Shown here piece by piece: positions 11,453 to 23,293 of a stretch of DNA of 64,000 nt. The translations under genes and the position numbers were made by a program. Each line of letters opens with the position of its first letter. The stretch's first letter is position 1. A model generated the notes under the pieces. That model saw only the letters and a list, made by a program, of their open reading frames with translations. It did not search any database and had not been told where the DNA came from. The DNA is from Austropuccinia psidii (lineage: Eukaryota > Basidiomycota > Pucciniomycetes > Pucciniales > Sphaerophragmiaceae): positions 44,017,618-44,081,617 of the forward strand of contig JALGQZ010000008.1 of assembly GCA_023105745.1 (NCBI GenBank). The letters run 5' to 3'.

Positions 11453-12561
11453 TGTAACAGGGGCTATTGGGAATAGCAAGGGTGTCCTAGAACTCAGGAA
11501 TCAAGAAGCTCACTTGGAGGACTAGAGTGAATCAAAGAATCAAGGAAATGAACAAATTTCTTTGATGAGGAGAGCTCAAGTAAAAATTGTAAAAGAAAGC
11601 CAATTATGAAAGAGCCAACCAAATAAGTCCTTAATTACTTTTCCAACCTTCCAGAAAGAGCAATGGAGCTAGTAAGGGATATGACCAACAATACCCACTT
11701 TCAGGAAATGAAAAAGGTGCAACTAACTGAATTAAGATTATCAGTATTTAATATTAAAAGATAAGAGGAAATAAAGGATAAAAGGAAATCCAAATTATTA
11801 ATCAACTGGAGAAAAATTCCCCAGGGGATGGAAGAGTGACAATTATTTGTGAGAAGTTGGGAGATTAAATAATTCAGGCTGACAGCTGGTCATTATTTAA
11901 TCCTTGAGGCTGTATAGAATTCTTGGGAGAAATACACTGGGCCAAATTGGGAATTGAACTGGGTTGAATGATTCTTCTCAGAGTTTGTAATTAATGAAAG
12001 GCTTCTTGGGAGAATCCTGTATTAAATGACTGAGGCTGTCAAGGTAAATATGCTCAGCTTTGACACTTTCCAACTGATTCTTGTAAATTCCTCTGAAATT
12101 TTCCTTTCACTTGTTCCCTTGGGCCATACTAAATGACTTGAATTACCAATTCCCAAGAGGACAAGGTGATTTGTGTCCTTGAGTGATCTTTTTGAAGTCC
12201 TACTAGATACCCCCTTAATGATACATTGAAGTCCCTGAATCCTCCTTCAAAGCTTTCTTGATGCTTGGTGACTTATTAAAGATGAAAAGTTGAGTTTTGA
12301 AAAGATTACCATTTAGCTTCTGAGGTAATATGGTGCATAATGGTGTGTAACACCATCTACTGAACTGTTAAAAATACAGTGTTATTGTGGTCCAAAAGTC
12401 AGACTGGTGATTTTGGCCATTGAAGGGAATCAGCCAAAATTGGTGATTAATGGCCCTTCAGTCACTTCCAGGTGTAACTGTTTGATTATGGGGTTCATTG
12501 GAGGTATCTGTAAAATTTTGAATTGGGGCCCATAGACACTCTTGGCCTCATTGGATCTGAG
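11453..12561. mobile_element. C-type LTR, left part (solo LTR split by A0)
   Basis: The block begins TGTAACAGGGGCT exactly where B3 homology stops and continues at 22,200-22,559, ending GGTGGTAACA. Together they give about 1,470 bp with TG...CA ends and no internal coding region, so it is probably a solo LTR. Flanks GGTAT (11,448) and AATAT (22,560) agree at 3 of 5 bases, a weak target duplication. There is no ORF of interest. Orientation is uncertain. Confidence 0.5.
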
Positions 12562-13975
12562 TGTCAGCCTGTGACTAAAACCCAGAGCACAAGCATGACA
12601 GCCAGATACCATAAATCAATAGTATAGCCAAGATACCACCAAAACATGGAGCTAATCCAAATCAGCTCAAGAGGTATCAAAAGAAAGAGGAAACCTACTC
12701 CTTTCCAAATATACAAGTCCCATCACCATAGGACAAAGAATAACAAAGTTATTCCTGCTCAAAGTTGTTGCTGAGCATAAACCTTAAACTTCACCTCTCA
12801 TCTAAAATACAGAGTAAGAGGCCTAGCCCCATCAAACGGGTATTGAAAATGACTCTCTAAGTCAGGGCTATCCAATGGTACCAGCCAAACTGAGCTAGCA
12901 CCAGTATTACTGAAGTTATGGTCAAATTCAGGCCAAATAAGGGTGAATGAGATATTCACCTCTAATCTAACTTCTACAGTTTAAGTGTGAGATACCTAAA
13001 GTGGGGTCTTTTTGGAAAGGGCACAATCAGGGCTATCTGATGGTTTAATTCATTTCCCCATATTGTATCTAGAGCAAAAGCTATAAGGCAAACAATCCCA
13101 ATACAGCTTTTGCCTAAAACCATGCATATGTACAAAAATCTTGTACATGGGATAACTTTGCCATATTTAACGATAACCATATCAAATGAAGAACAATTGT
13201 GTAGAACACATCCAGGGCTACATACTGAACCAATTTTGAGGTTGATATCTCAAAAAATGACAAAGCTATGGCTGTTTAAGGTCAAAATCCCACAGCTTGG
13301 CAAATACAGCCTTACAATGGGATAATATTCCATACCCATGACTATGAGGTATTAAACAGACAAAGAAGCTTGTATTTACTTCAATACTGGGGTCCCATAC
13401 AGGTTCTGTACAGCATTCTATGCGTCATACACATCAGAATCAAGCTGTGTGGTCCCCAGATGAACATTTTCACCCTGTATTGGTGAAAACTGCCCATATG
13501 TAGTGTCAAAGTGACATGAGCCCATTAAAGGTTATACAGGCCTTTTGAAAACCACAATCCTGTCCTGGAGAGTGAAAAATCTTCACTTCCTCCATGTGAA
13601 AAGGTCTAGCTACCTTTTCACCCCATTTCAGGATTAAAAGGGGTCCTTTCACAGCCAGAAAAGGCTTCCTCATCCTGCTCTTGAATTCCTATGTAGTACA
13701 ACTGTCACAAAGCCTTATACTCTTGGAAAATAACCAGGTATACTTTAAATTTAAGTATTGTAGTCTTTATTATTGTAATCTAATAGGTAAAGCTGCACCC
13801 AGGGCTTTCAACCACGCTCACCACCACTATTCCACAATAGTAAAGCCCTTTTCTTTTATTTATAAACCCCTATTATCATCAAAACCATTTATTTTAAACC
13901 TTTATCACTGTATCACAGTCATAGTTGAAGCTGTAAATAGTTTAATTACTGCTTCATAATAGACTCAGCCTGACA
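12562..13975 (+). repeat. A0 5' LTR
   Basis: Begins TGTCAGCCTGTGACT and ends CAGCCTGACA. It contains the conserved set of short inverted repeats described for the A1 3' LTR, for example ATGTACAA/TTGTACAT near 13,130. No ORF. The promoter and polyadenylation signal of the element should be here, but I cannot place a start site. Confidence 0.85.
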
Positions 13976-13994
13976 TTTTGGGGGCCTGGCCATG
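13976..13994 (+). promoter_or_regulatory. A0 primer-binding site
   Basis: TTTTGGGGGCCTGGCCATG directly follows the LTR end and is identical to the site in A1. Confidence 0.7.
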
Positions 13995-14022
13995 CTTTTT
14001 TGATCTTTTTTGGACCTTAAAA

Positions 14023-14575
14023 GTGATTTTTTCTCACTTATTCTCTATTCTAACATTTGTTTTATCTTTTTTAGGCGTAAAATCTCTTAAAAATATATAA
14101 TGTACATCTTATTATATTTTTGCTGAGTGGTATATGTCTTATACCAATTCTTATTAATACTATTATTGAGTGGTTCATAACCATAAACCTCTTATTTTTG
14201 GCATCTTTTACATATAAAAACACATTAAGCCATCAATACAGTCCAAATTTTAATTAAAAGAGGACACCTCTTACTGTGAAACCAACAGTTGAGGTGTGGT
14301 GAGGTGTATTGTTAATTCAATTACCCTCTTATCCAAACCACTTTGTACAGATTATACTTGCTAATCACAAGCTAATCTGTGAGATACTAGTATACAAACA
14401 GTATACCAGATATCTGTAAGCTGTAATTCTGATGTGGAATTGTTAATTAAATTACACTGTCATTATACATAGCATATTGTAGTAATATACAAGACCAGAG
14501 GCCATTCTTAGACATGCAAACAGCATCTTAAGAAGTCCTAACTGACATTAAGCCCTCGTTTCCTGTTTGTTTCAG
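14023..14575 (+). other. A0 leader intron(s)
   Basis: The donor TTAAAA|GTGATT at 14,023 is degraded relative to the GTGAGT/GTAAGT of other copies. A near acceptor, TCTTTTTTAG, ends at 14,074, with a CTAAC branch-like site 20 nt before it. A far acceptor, TTTGTTTCAG, ends at 14,575, with AACTGAC before it. The far acceptor is followed by TGGAGGAA. Inferred from sequence. Confidence 0.45.
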
Positions 14576-14876
14576 TGGAGGAAAACTACATACCACCAGA
14601 AACCCAGTCACAGGCCAAAACACCAGTGACACCCTCAGAACCAGAGGGCAGCAAGGGAAAAAGGAAAGAGGCACAGTGAAGGCCTTATCACAGCAAAGAA
14701 GTGGACACCAATTGCCACCCAGAGGAGTAGAAAACCACAAAACTCTGCTTCAATACAAGGTAAACAAACCTTAACAGCTTTTACAGGAAAGATTACCATA
14801 ATTAACCTAGTTGTAACCTCTAAGGGTAAATTTCCCAAATCAGCAGACAACAAATCTGTACAAGGCACAGTCAAAG
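14576..14876 (+). pseudogene. A0 upstream exon of ORFx (frameshifted)
   Basis: Homologous to the A1 exon at 38,838-39,137 but 301 rather than 300 nt. An extra base in the purine-rich stretch near 14,655 shifts the frame into a TGA. The donor AAAG|GTAAAT at 14,877 is intact. The following 68-nt intron (14,877-14,944) contains the gag start codon at 14,925. Confidence 0.5.
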
Positions 14877-14924
14877 GTAAATACCCTAAGAACATATAGT
14901 TTTTGACTGCTTGCAAATACTGAT

Positions 14925-16890
14925 ATGTCACCTGTATACCTCAGAGACCTTGGCTTCGACAGGAACCAACCAGATGACAGATAAGGCTTGTCCAGAACCA
15001 GAATACCTGGAAGAGGACACCTTGGACATAGTGGTGGATGGCAAGACACTGAGGAAAATCATACCCACCCTGCCATTCACTTTCCAATTCAACAGGAACC
15101 TCAAACCAGAGGACTGGAAATATATGTATCAAGTTCTTCAGATCCACCAACTCCTCAAAGATTTATTGAGCATGTACAACAAGAGGTTCAACCTAGCATC
15201 TCACTGGGAAGAACTTGGAGCAAGGTTACAGAAGATCTGTCTCAAAGAGATAAACTTCAAAGAACTTATGATAAGAACCAAAGGTTGGAGTCCCACCAGG
15301 CAGTTCAGACTCCTGGAGGTGAGGGCAAACAGGATAAGGGAGAATCAAGCCGCTATCCAAGCTATAGAAGAACAACTGACCCAGACAGGGCACATTCAGA
15401 TTCCTTCAGGCTCACAAGGAGAAGGCCAAATCAGCTCTCCAGTGGCTTCACACCATTCAGAAACCAACAGGTCAGTGGCCAAGATTCATCATTCTTCACA
15501 CTCCCAGGAGGGTTCCAGGAGAGGACAAGGACACAAGGGAAAGAACAAGACCTCTTTTCATGAAAGGCAGAGAGAGTCAGACCCAATGATCCAGAAACTG
15601 TTGGACTTGGTGAAAGAAGTACTCAAGAACCAGAAGTAGTTGTAAATACCTCTAGAATCAATAGCCCCCTTAATAGAAAAATTACCCCCACTCAGATTGA
15701 ACATAATGATGTCTCACCTGAGAGTAACTTAAACAGTGATACACAGTGGTTACAACTGTCCCAATATGCTGAGCAAGCTCAAAAGCAGTTTGCTGAACTT
15801 GAAGCAAGCCATGAGAGGATGAAAAAGTTAACAGCCTCCATGGATAAAATTGTTCAAAATATTCAAGAAGGACATTCTCAATTGGGAAAAGCCTCTGAAG
15901 AAACCAACAAAAGACTGAACATAGTATTTGAAGAACAACACCACAGCAGAAGGGACAGGGATTGTCTGGATCAAGACATAAACAAACTGTTTAGTGTCTA
16001 CCATAACATGAAGCCCCAACCACAAGGCCATGTTATGGATAATCCATATTACTTATATGACATCAAACCAGATGCCATGTTGGTTAATAAGGCAAGATCT
16101 CCATCACAATACATGGATGGAGATAATATGTCTTATTCTGACATGGAAGCCTTGAAACAGCTTCCTGAGGCCTCAAGCTGGCCCAAATTCTCTGGAACAG
16201 GAGAATATGATCATATGGAGCTCATTGATTATATTTATGGACTCTTAATTGATGTACCAAGCAAACAAGACTACTGGATTACTGCTAGAATCAATAAAGC
16301 ATTTAAAGTTCATGCTAGTATATGGTACACAGAAATGCAAGAAATCCATAGCAGGAGAAACTGCCCATGGTGTAAGGGTCAAATTATCCAAAAGTACAGC
16401 AATGGCACTTGGCTATTGCAAAAGACCATGTAATTTGAAAATGACAAATACTAAGTGAACAAAGATCCATATGAGTAGTGTCTTACAGTCTAAAAGAATA
16501 AAAGCCATTAATCCTCAAGTGAACACTCAAATGAGGAATCAAAAACTTCTGACACAAATGCCATGAGAACGAGAGCATGCAGTAAAATGCAGATGCAACC
16601 CCAATTGCACTCTAGATCACATTGCAAATACCTTACAAGATGTAAGAAAAAGAACTAATATAGGAAAATTCACCCCATATACAAGCAGTAGTTTCAAAGA
16701 GAAACAATCTTTCAGGGTAGAGTTTAAAGACAAACCCAAGGAAAGAGTGGCATAAGTGAGTAAGAAGAAATATTCTTTTCACAATTTTGGTTCAACAGAC
16801 CACCATGCCAACAACTGTCCAAAGGCAAAGAAAAAAGTCTATGCCATTGAGAAAGTCCCAGAGGAGGAATACCCAACAGAGGACTCTGAC
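14925..16890 (+). pseudogene. A0 gag pseudogene
   Basis: The start at 14,925 (ATG inside the short intron) matches A1 and A2. In-frame stops occur at 14,982 (TAA), 15,561 (TGA) and 16,431 (TAA), with more after. A 2-nt deletion near 16,486 shifts the frame. The readable order is a disordered Pro/Gln/Ser-rich N-terminus, a coiled-coil segment (15,819 on), a capsid-like segment with GEYDHMELIDYI, and a degenerate knuckle near 16,785 (FHNFGSTDHHANNC, missing two cysteines). Gag would form the particle. This copy cannot. Confidence 0.8.
14945..15639 (+). CDS. A0 ORFx 3' exon (open, overlaps gag)
   Basis: A frame open from 14,911 to 15,639 that overlaps gag in a different phase. The conserved core (FNRNLKPEDW, QVLQIHQLL, QKICLKEI, KGW) is followed by a helical, coiled-coil-like stretch and a basic C-terminus ending VLKNQK. 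It is fully open although gag in the same DNA carries two nonsense codons. Function unknown, and I do not recognise a family. It would be joined in frame to the upstream exon across the 68-nt intron if that exon were not frameshifted. Confidence 0.55.
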
Positions 16891-17415
16891 TCTGACTTTA
16901 TGGGAGATGCCATCAGAGAACAACCTGATGAGGAGCAGGACCCAAGGGAAGAATTTCTAGTGGAATACAAAGAGGAAACCCCACTAGAAATACAGGACAT
17001 ACAGTTAGAAGCAGGCATGCCAGAAGATACTGCCAACAAAAACTTGTGCAAACACCGACAGGATGCACAAACATTCCTAGTTACACCAACGAAAGGGATG
17101 GCATACATACATGGAACAGCCACAAAAATCACTGTTTGTATTGAAAATGCTCAACATCCATTGATTATTGACAGTGGAGCAGACTGCTCCATAGTGGCCA
17201 GAAATTATCTGGATAACCACTTCCCAAATTGGGAAAACCAGCTCCTTCCCACCAAGGCAAAGAACTTCAAAAGTGCTTCAGGGAAGATAACTTCCATTGG
17301 GACAATTATCAAAGAGATAATTATATCCCACAAGAAGGGTAATATCAGACTCAATACAGAGTTTGTAGTGTTTGATTATGCCCACATCCAAGGGCTCTTA
17401 CTGGGGACAGATTAA
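16891..17415 (+). pseudogene. A0 protease region
   Basis: Follows the zinc-knuckle region with no stop between them, unlike A1 and A2. It contains the aspartic protease motif LIIDSGADCSIV near 17,160 and an LLLGTD motif near the end. A TAA at 17,413-17,415 replaces a tyrosine codon (TAC in A1) and ends the frame. The protease would cleave Gag-Pol in the particle. Confidence 0.8.
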
Positions 17416-17545
17416 CAGAGGATGTATGGCATTGAAATTTACAACAGTAAAAAAAGTCACATTACCATTTGCACCAACAAGGAGAAGAAATTTTCACTTG
17501 ATATATACCAAGTATCTGCCCAAGATCCACTAGAAGAGCTACTGA

Positions 17546-18322
17546 ATGAATTCAGAGGGCCAGTTTAGCACTGCCCTCACCAGTAAACAAAAACAAATTT
17601 TACTGAAGATGCTGAGAAAGAACAAACCAGCAGTTGCCAATGGGGAGGAACCATTAGGAAAGATTAAAAGCCATGATATAGAACTTTATCTGAATGTGGA
17701 AAGACCTTATCCACCCATTCTCAGGAGACCTCCTTACCCAGAAAGTCTGGAAACCAGGAAAGAAATTGACAAACATATCAATGAACTCCTGGACATGGAT
17801 GTCATCAGAAAGATTGGACACAATGAAATAGTGGAAATTACCACCCCAGTCCTGATCACCTGGTATAATGGCAATTCTAGGCTATGTGGAGATTTCAGAG
17901 CTCTGAATAGCTACACAAAAGCTGACAGGTATTCTATACCAAGTATAACTCATGCCTTAGACAAACTCGCAAAATCCAAATACATAAGCAAAATGGATTG
18001 TATGAAAGGCTTCCACCAAAATGGAGTTAAACCAAACTGCATGAAGTTACTCAGAATGATATGCCATATGGGCATATATGAGTACACCAGGATGCCATTT
18101 GGCATCAAAAATGCACCAGCCCACTACCAAAGGATGATGGACACAATATTTCAAGATGAAATACTGGAAGGCTGGATGGTAGTATATATGGATGATATCA
18201 TTATATACTCAGAGACATGGAAAGACCATGTACAATACATAGACAGAGCACTAAGTAAATTTACACCCATCAATCTGAAAATTTCACTTAAAAAGTTTAA
18301 TTTGGCCAACAAGAGCTACTAG
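17546..18322 (+). pseudogene. A0 reverse transcriptase
   Basis: 258 open codons holding the RT palm and fingers: [37 protein letters not shown] and the catalytic YMDDIII near 18,190. A 2-nt deletion upstream (near 17,557) separates it from protease. A 1-nt deletion near 18,302 ends it. The YMDD form differs from the YIDD of A1 and A2. Confidence 0.85.
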
Positions 18323-19290
18323 CTCTAGGACATAAAGTCTCAGGTCTTGGTCTGGCAGTTGACCAGAATAAAGTAGCAGCAGTACTGCAGAAGGCAGTAC
18401 CAAGAAACATCAAAGAGATGCAATCTTTCCTTGGGTTTGCTAGCTACTATAGAAACCAAATCAAAGATTTTGCCCACATAACTAGTAGTTTATACAAGTT
18501 CTGTTCAAAAGATGTAGTTTTTGAAATTCCCAAGGAAAGAAGGGATGCATATGAGAGGATAAAATATGAACTCACAAATGCACCTGTGCTTATCTTGCCT
18601 GACTTTGAACTACCATTCAAGTTATACATAGATGCAGCATGTAGCCAAGGCTTAGGAGAAGCCCTTCACCAGAGACAAATTGTGGATGGTGAACCAAGAG
18701 AGCGAGTAATATGTTAAATCTCTAGGAATCTGAAAGATTCAGAATCAAGGTATGGGGTACCCAGACAGAATTTATATGTCTAGTATGGGCTCTAGAGAAA
18801 CTCCATTATTATTTGGAGGCTGCAGTCTTTGAAGTCTACACAGACTGCACAGGCTTGAAGTCTTTACTAAACATGAAGGCTACCAATAGACACATGCTGA
18901 GGTGGCAAATAGCCATCCAGGAGTATAGAGGGAATGTGACCATCATATACAAAGAAGGTAAAAGTCATAACAATGCAGATGGCCACTGGATAATTTCAAA
19001 AGCAATCCAGCTTATGACCCTGAAGTTGTGGCCAAGATCCCTATACATTTCATGGAAATAGATAGGAAGAAGAACTTCATATTCTCTGAATGGGAACCAG
19101 GAAGTGGAAACACTGATTCAGAAGGAACAGAAACCCCCATACTGGGAATAAGTTCCTCAGAACTTCACAATGAATTTTCTAGACATTTCTGAAATCCTAT
19201 GCCAAACAAAAACAATGTGGCATATTACTACAACTCCTTCAAAAAAAGTACAGGAGTCCAGAACTGGAATCCCAACTGGAAGAACCCTGG
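18323..19290 (+). pseudogene. A0 RT thumb, RNase H and spacer
   Basis: 18,418-18,717 reads the connection domain ([13 protein letters not shown]) and RNase H start ([11 protein letters not shown]). 18,813-19,061 reads the rest of RNase H ([13 protein letters not shown]). Frames change between pieces, with stops at 18,715 and 19,059. The spacer to integrase is broken. Confidence 0.75.
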
Positions 19291-20100
19291 TTGAGGGCCT
19301 ATAAGGATGATAAGTTCTTCCCTATAGATGGCCTGCTCTACCATAGAGAGAAGCACACAAGTGCACTCACAGTGGTAGACAGAGACCACATGTCACTGAT
19401 CCTGCAGGAATGCCATGACTGCCCCTATATGGGACACATGAGTGAAGACAGGACCAAAGCAAGGGTAGCAAGCACAGCTTGCTGGCCCAAGTGGGAACAA
19501 GAGTTGAGTGAATACATCAACACTTGTGAAAGATGTCAAAAGGAAAATAGGAAACATGGGAAGAATTAGGGGCTACTTCAACACATAGAAGAACCCAAAC
19601 ACCCATGGGAAACCATAAATATGGACTGGGATATAGGACTTGTCCCAGGAGGAAAAGAAAACTACAATTCCTGTTTAATCATAGTTGATAGGTTCAGCAC
19701 GAGTATGAGGTGCCTACCATGTCATAAATAGGATACAGCCATGGATACTGCTATGTTATTTTGGAACAAGATCATATCCACCTGTGGAGTCCCAGAAATA
19801 ATAATCAGTGATAGGGACCCAAACTCTACATCTGAATTTTGGACCAACCTCTATGACATGCTGGGCACTAAACTTGCTTTTTCTACAGCTTACCATCCAC
19901 AAACAGATGGACTAGCTGAGAGGATGCTCCAGACAATGGAGGACATCCTTAGAAGATTCTGTGCCCATGGAATGGAATACAAGGATCATGAAGGATACAC
20001 CCATGACTGGATTACCCTTCTACCAGCAGTTCAACTGGCTTATAACACAAGTCAACACTTTACCACAGGAAAAACATCTGCACTGGTGGAGAAAGGGTAG
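19291..20100 (+). pseudogene. A0 integrase (zinc and catalytic core)
   Basis: 19,291-19,569 carries the HHCC zinc motif (H-E-C-H..GHMS and CERCQ). 19,741-20,100 carries the second catalytic Asp in ISDRDPN and the Glu in DGLAERM. Stops at 19,567 and 20,098 and a damaged first-Asp segment between the pieces make it non-functional. Integrase would insert the cDNA in the nucleus. Confidence 0.8.
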
Positions 20101-20259
20101 AATCCCCTATTGCCTGTGCATCACCTGAAGAAAAATCTTCTAACCATCCACCACACAGCCAAAGATTTCCATGAAATGTGGAAGAGAGCTTGTGACACAG
20201 CTGCCAAATGAATAGCTGAGGAAAAAGAATATAATAAGCAGAGGTGGGAAAAATCACAC

Positions 20260-20739
20260 ATGGAACCTGACTTTAAAGAAGGGGACCAAGTGTTAGTGTC
20301 TACACTTAACTTTAATAATCTCAAAGGACCCAAGAAGATGAGAGATCCATTTGTAGGGCCCTTCACTATCATTAAATTGATAGGGAAAAATGCAGTGGAA
20401 GTCGAACTCACAAAGGAGATTTCCAGGAAACACCCAGTCTTCCCAATGAGTTTAATCAAGCCATACCTCCAGACAGAGGAGGATAAATTCCCCTGCAGGA
20501 AGAAGAACCCCATACCACCAGAAATAGTGGAGGTGGAGGGATCCCCTGGACCAGTGAAAATACTCATCAGGGCCAGGAAGATCAGACTTAATGGTAGGGC
20601 TCAGAGACAATACTTAGTAAGATTCAAAAACCAAACAGCTGATAAAGACAAATGGTTGGAAGAAGAGGGCATACCAGATGGGAACCCTCATTCAAGGAGA
20701 TTCAGAGCCTCTAGAAGGTCTGAACAGTCTCATCAATAA
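20260..20739 (+). pseudogene. A0 integrase C-terminus with chromodomain-like tail
   Basis: The open 159-codon frame runs from GDQVLVSTLNF (integrase C-terminal beta barrel), through [16 protein letters not shown] and KHPVFPMSLIKPY, to [22 protein letters not shown]. That last segment matches the YLV.(W/F)KG..ADxxTWE pattern of chromodomains. The stop at 20,737-20,739 comes shortly before the polypurine tract. This tail is complete here and in A2, but deleted in A1. Confidence 0.75.
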
Positions 20740-20752
20740 TGAGCCTTTTTTT

Positions 20753-20764
20753 AGAGGGAGGGTA
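20753..20764 (+). promoter_or_regulatory. A0 polypurine tract
   Basis: AGAGGGAGGGTA directly before the 3' LTR. It is identical in A1 and near-identical in A2. This is the expected plus-strand primer. Confidence 0.75.
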
Positions 20765-22199
20765 TGGCAGCCTGTGACTCAAAACCAGAGCACAACCATG
20801 ACAGCCAGATACCATAAATCAATGGTATAGCCAAAATACCACCAAAACATGGAGCTGAGCCAAATCAGCTCAAAGGTATGAAAAGAAAGCAGAAGCTCAC
20901 CCCTTTCCAAATATACAAGTACCATCACCATAGGACAAATAATAACAAAGTTATTCCTGCTCAAAGTTGCTGCTGAGCATAAACCTTAAATTTCACCTCT
21001 CATCTGAAATACAGAGTAAGAGACCTAGCCCCATCAAATTGGTATTCAAAATAAAGCTCTAAGCCAGGGCTACTTAATGGTACCAGCCAAACTGAGCTAG
21101 CACCAGTATCAATAAAGTTATGGTCAAATTTAGGCCAAATAAGGGTGAATAAAATATTCACCCCTCATCTAACTTCTACAGTTTTAGTGTGAGATACCTA
21201 AAGTGGGGTCTTTTTGGAAAGGGCACAATCAGGGATATCTTATGGTTCCATTCATTTCCACATATTGTATCTAGAACAAAAGCTATAAGGCAAAAAAGCC
21301 CAATACAGCTTTTGCCTAAAACCATGCATATGTACAAAATTCTTGTACATGGGATAACTTTGCCATATCTAATGATAACCATATCATATGAGCTACCATT
21401 GTGTAGAGCACATACATTCCTACACACAGAACCAGTGTTGAGGTTGATATCTCAAAAAATGTCAAGGGTATGGCTGTTTTAAGGTCAAAATCCCACAGTT
21501 TGGAAAATACAGCCTTAACATGGGATAATATCCCATAACCATGATTATGAGGTGTCAAAGAGACAAAAAAGCTTGTTTTTACTTCAATATCTCATAGTTC
21601 ATTCAATACTGGGGTTCCATAAAGGTTCTGTACAGCATTCTATGCGTCCTACACGTCAGAATCAGGCTGTGTGGTTCCCAGATGAAAACTTTCACCCTGT
21701 ATTGGTGAATACTTCCCATATGTAGTTTCAAAACCACATCTGAGCCCAATACAGGTTATACAGGCCTTTTGCAAACCACAAGCCTGTCCTGGAGAGTAAA
21801 AAATCTTCACTTCCTCCATATGAAAAGGTCTAGCTACCTTTTCATCCCATTTCAGGATAAAAAGGGGCCTTTTCACAGCCAGAAACGGTTTCCTCATCCT
21901 GCTCTTGAATTTCTATGTAGTACAGCTGTCACAAACAGTTATACTCTTGGAAAATAACCAGGTATACTTTAAATTTAAGTATTGCAGTGTTTATTATTGT
22001 AATCCAACAGGTAAAGCTGCACCCAGGCCTTTCAACAGCACTCACCACCACTATTACACATTAGTAAAGCCCTTTTATTCTATTTATAAACCCTTATTAT
22101 CATCAAAACGCTTTATTTGAAACCTTTATCACCATGTCACAGTCATAGTTGAGGTTGTAAATAGCTCAATTACTTCTCCATCATAGATTCAGCCTGACA
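20765..22199 (+). repeat. A0 3' LTR
   Basis: Begins TGGCAGCCTG (third base changed from TGTCAG) and ends CAGCCTGACA. 1,435 bp. Contains the conserved hairpin cluster, including the TGGGATAATATCCCA palindrome near 21,520. Confidence 0.85.
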
Positions 22200-22559
22200 C
22201 TAGGCCAATCCATGGTTTACAGCCTATAGACCATAGGGGTCCTAAGTAGCCAGAAATTGCAATTTCATACAAAATACCCCTAATGAAAGAAGTAAGTCCA
22301 AAATGCCCTGAGGATGATTAGAGGGCTCATAGTTCCCTTAGTGGATGGAGGGGCCAAATAGGGGGGAATGTACTAGAGGAAAAAAAGGAGCCAAGAATTA
22401 TTCAATAGCCCATGAAGCCATTAATGGGGGCTGAGGCCAAGAGGCCAATGGATTGCGTGTTTCTCCAAAGGTTACAGAAAATTCCTTTGGAAATCTCAAA
22501 TTGGCCATCAGATGGCTATAGTTAATGTTGCCATTGGGGTTATGCCCATGGTGGTAACA
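22200..22559. mobile_element. C-type LTR, right part
   Basis: The continuation of the C LTR after A0. It ends GGTGGTAACA and resembles 310-694 of the first C copy. The next bases resume B3 gag. Confidence 0.5.
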
Positions 22560-23278
22560 AATATGCACCTCTGTGGATTCAAAGGAGAAATTGATATTTT
22601 CTATAATAATTTCTTCTGAAAATTCTTTCAGAAGGTTAATACTCACTTTATTTAAGAATATCCTCATTTTTTACTTTGATTTCTTAAGGGTTCTAAATCT
22701 CTATCTCATTGATTCTTGTTGTCTTAGGACAATTGTTGGCAAAATTAGATGTGCTTTCATATTTTCAACATCCCAAAAGAGCTTTTTCTTTTGTTTTATT
22801 TTTTGTTTCTTTGTAAATTAGTCTCACATATGCTTTAGTGTTTATTGGGGGCTTGTACCAACATATACAAATTTTTTTTCTGGTAGTGATGTCCTACATT
22901 GCATTCATATAATATTCTGTAGAGCAAGGCTTGATGAATTATCTTCTTATAGAATTATCTAGGTAACCACCAGATTCTCTTAAGATACTTTTACGCACCA
23001 TTGTGTCTGAAATGTAAGGATGAAGGGAATTTAATCTTTCCTTCTGTTTAAGAAACCAGGACATGGGCTTGTCCCTCTCAGTGTTAAAAATAGCTTCTTA
23101 TGAAGAGTTTTACCTCCTGAATCTCTAATTGTCATCAGCCCATTTGGAAATGAATTATTTTTTCCACCAAAGCCAGTAGGGTTTACCTTGGTCTTGTCTC
23201 ATTTCATAATACAATCCCTTGGCTGTTTTTGTAAATGATACATGTAATATAGAGCTTATCACAATGAAAAAAATCTAT
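22560..23278 (-). pseudogene. B3 gag, C-terminal part
   Basis: The - strand text aligns to B1 48,079-48,790 (gag capsid and knuckle region). The start near 22,565 continues exactly where B3 stopped at 11,452. Many stops. A knuckle-like remnant lies near 22,720. No frame over about 90 codons. Confidence 0.5.
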
Positions 23279-23293
23279 CCCAGCCAGAAGGGG

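Larger units (their letters stand above)
12562..22199 (+). mobile_element. A0: decayed Ty3/gypsy element, both LTRs present
   Basis: Complete in layout: LTR (12,562-13,975), primer site, leader, gag, pol, polypurine tract and LTR (20,765-22,199). The LTRs differ in length (1,414 and 1,435 bp) and at many bases, and gag-pol carries many stops and frameshifts. It is older than A1. The flanking bases CTGAG and CTAGG agree at 3 of 5 positions. It lies inside the C-type LTR, which lies inside B3. Confidence 0.85.

Noticed and set aside
14528..15150. Several - strand ORFs over A0 gag/ORFx
   Set aside because: Mirrors of the dual-coding region. They recur antisense to A1 as well and carry no domain signal.
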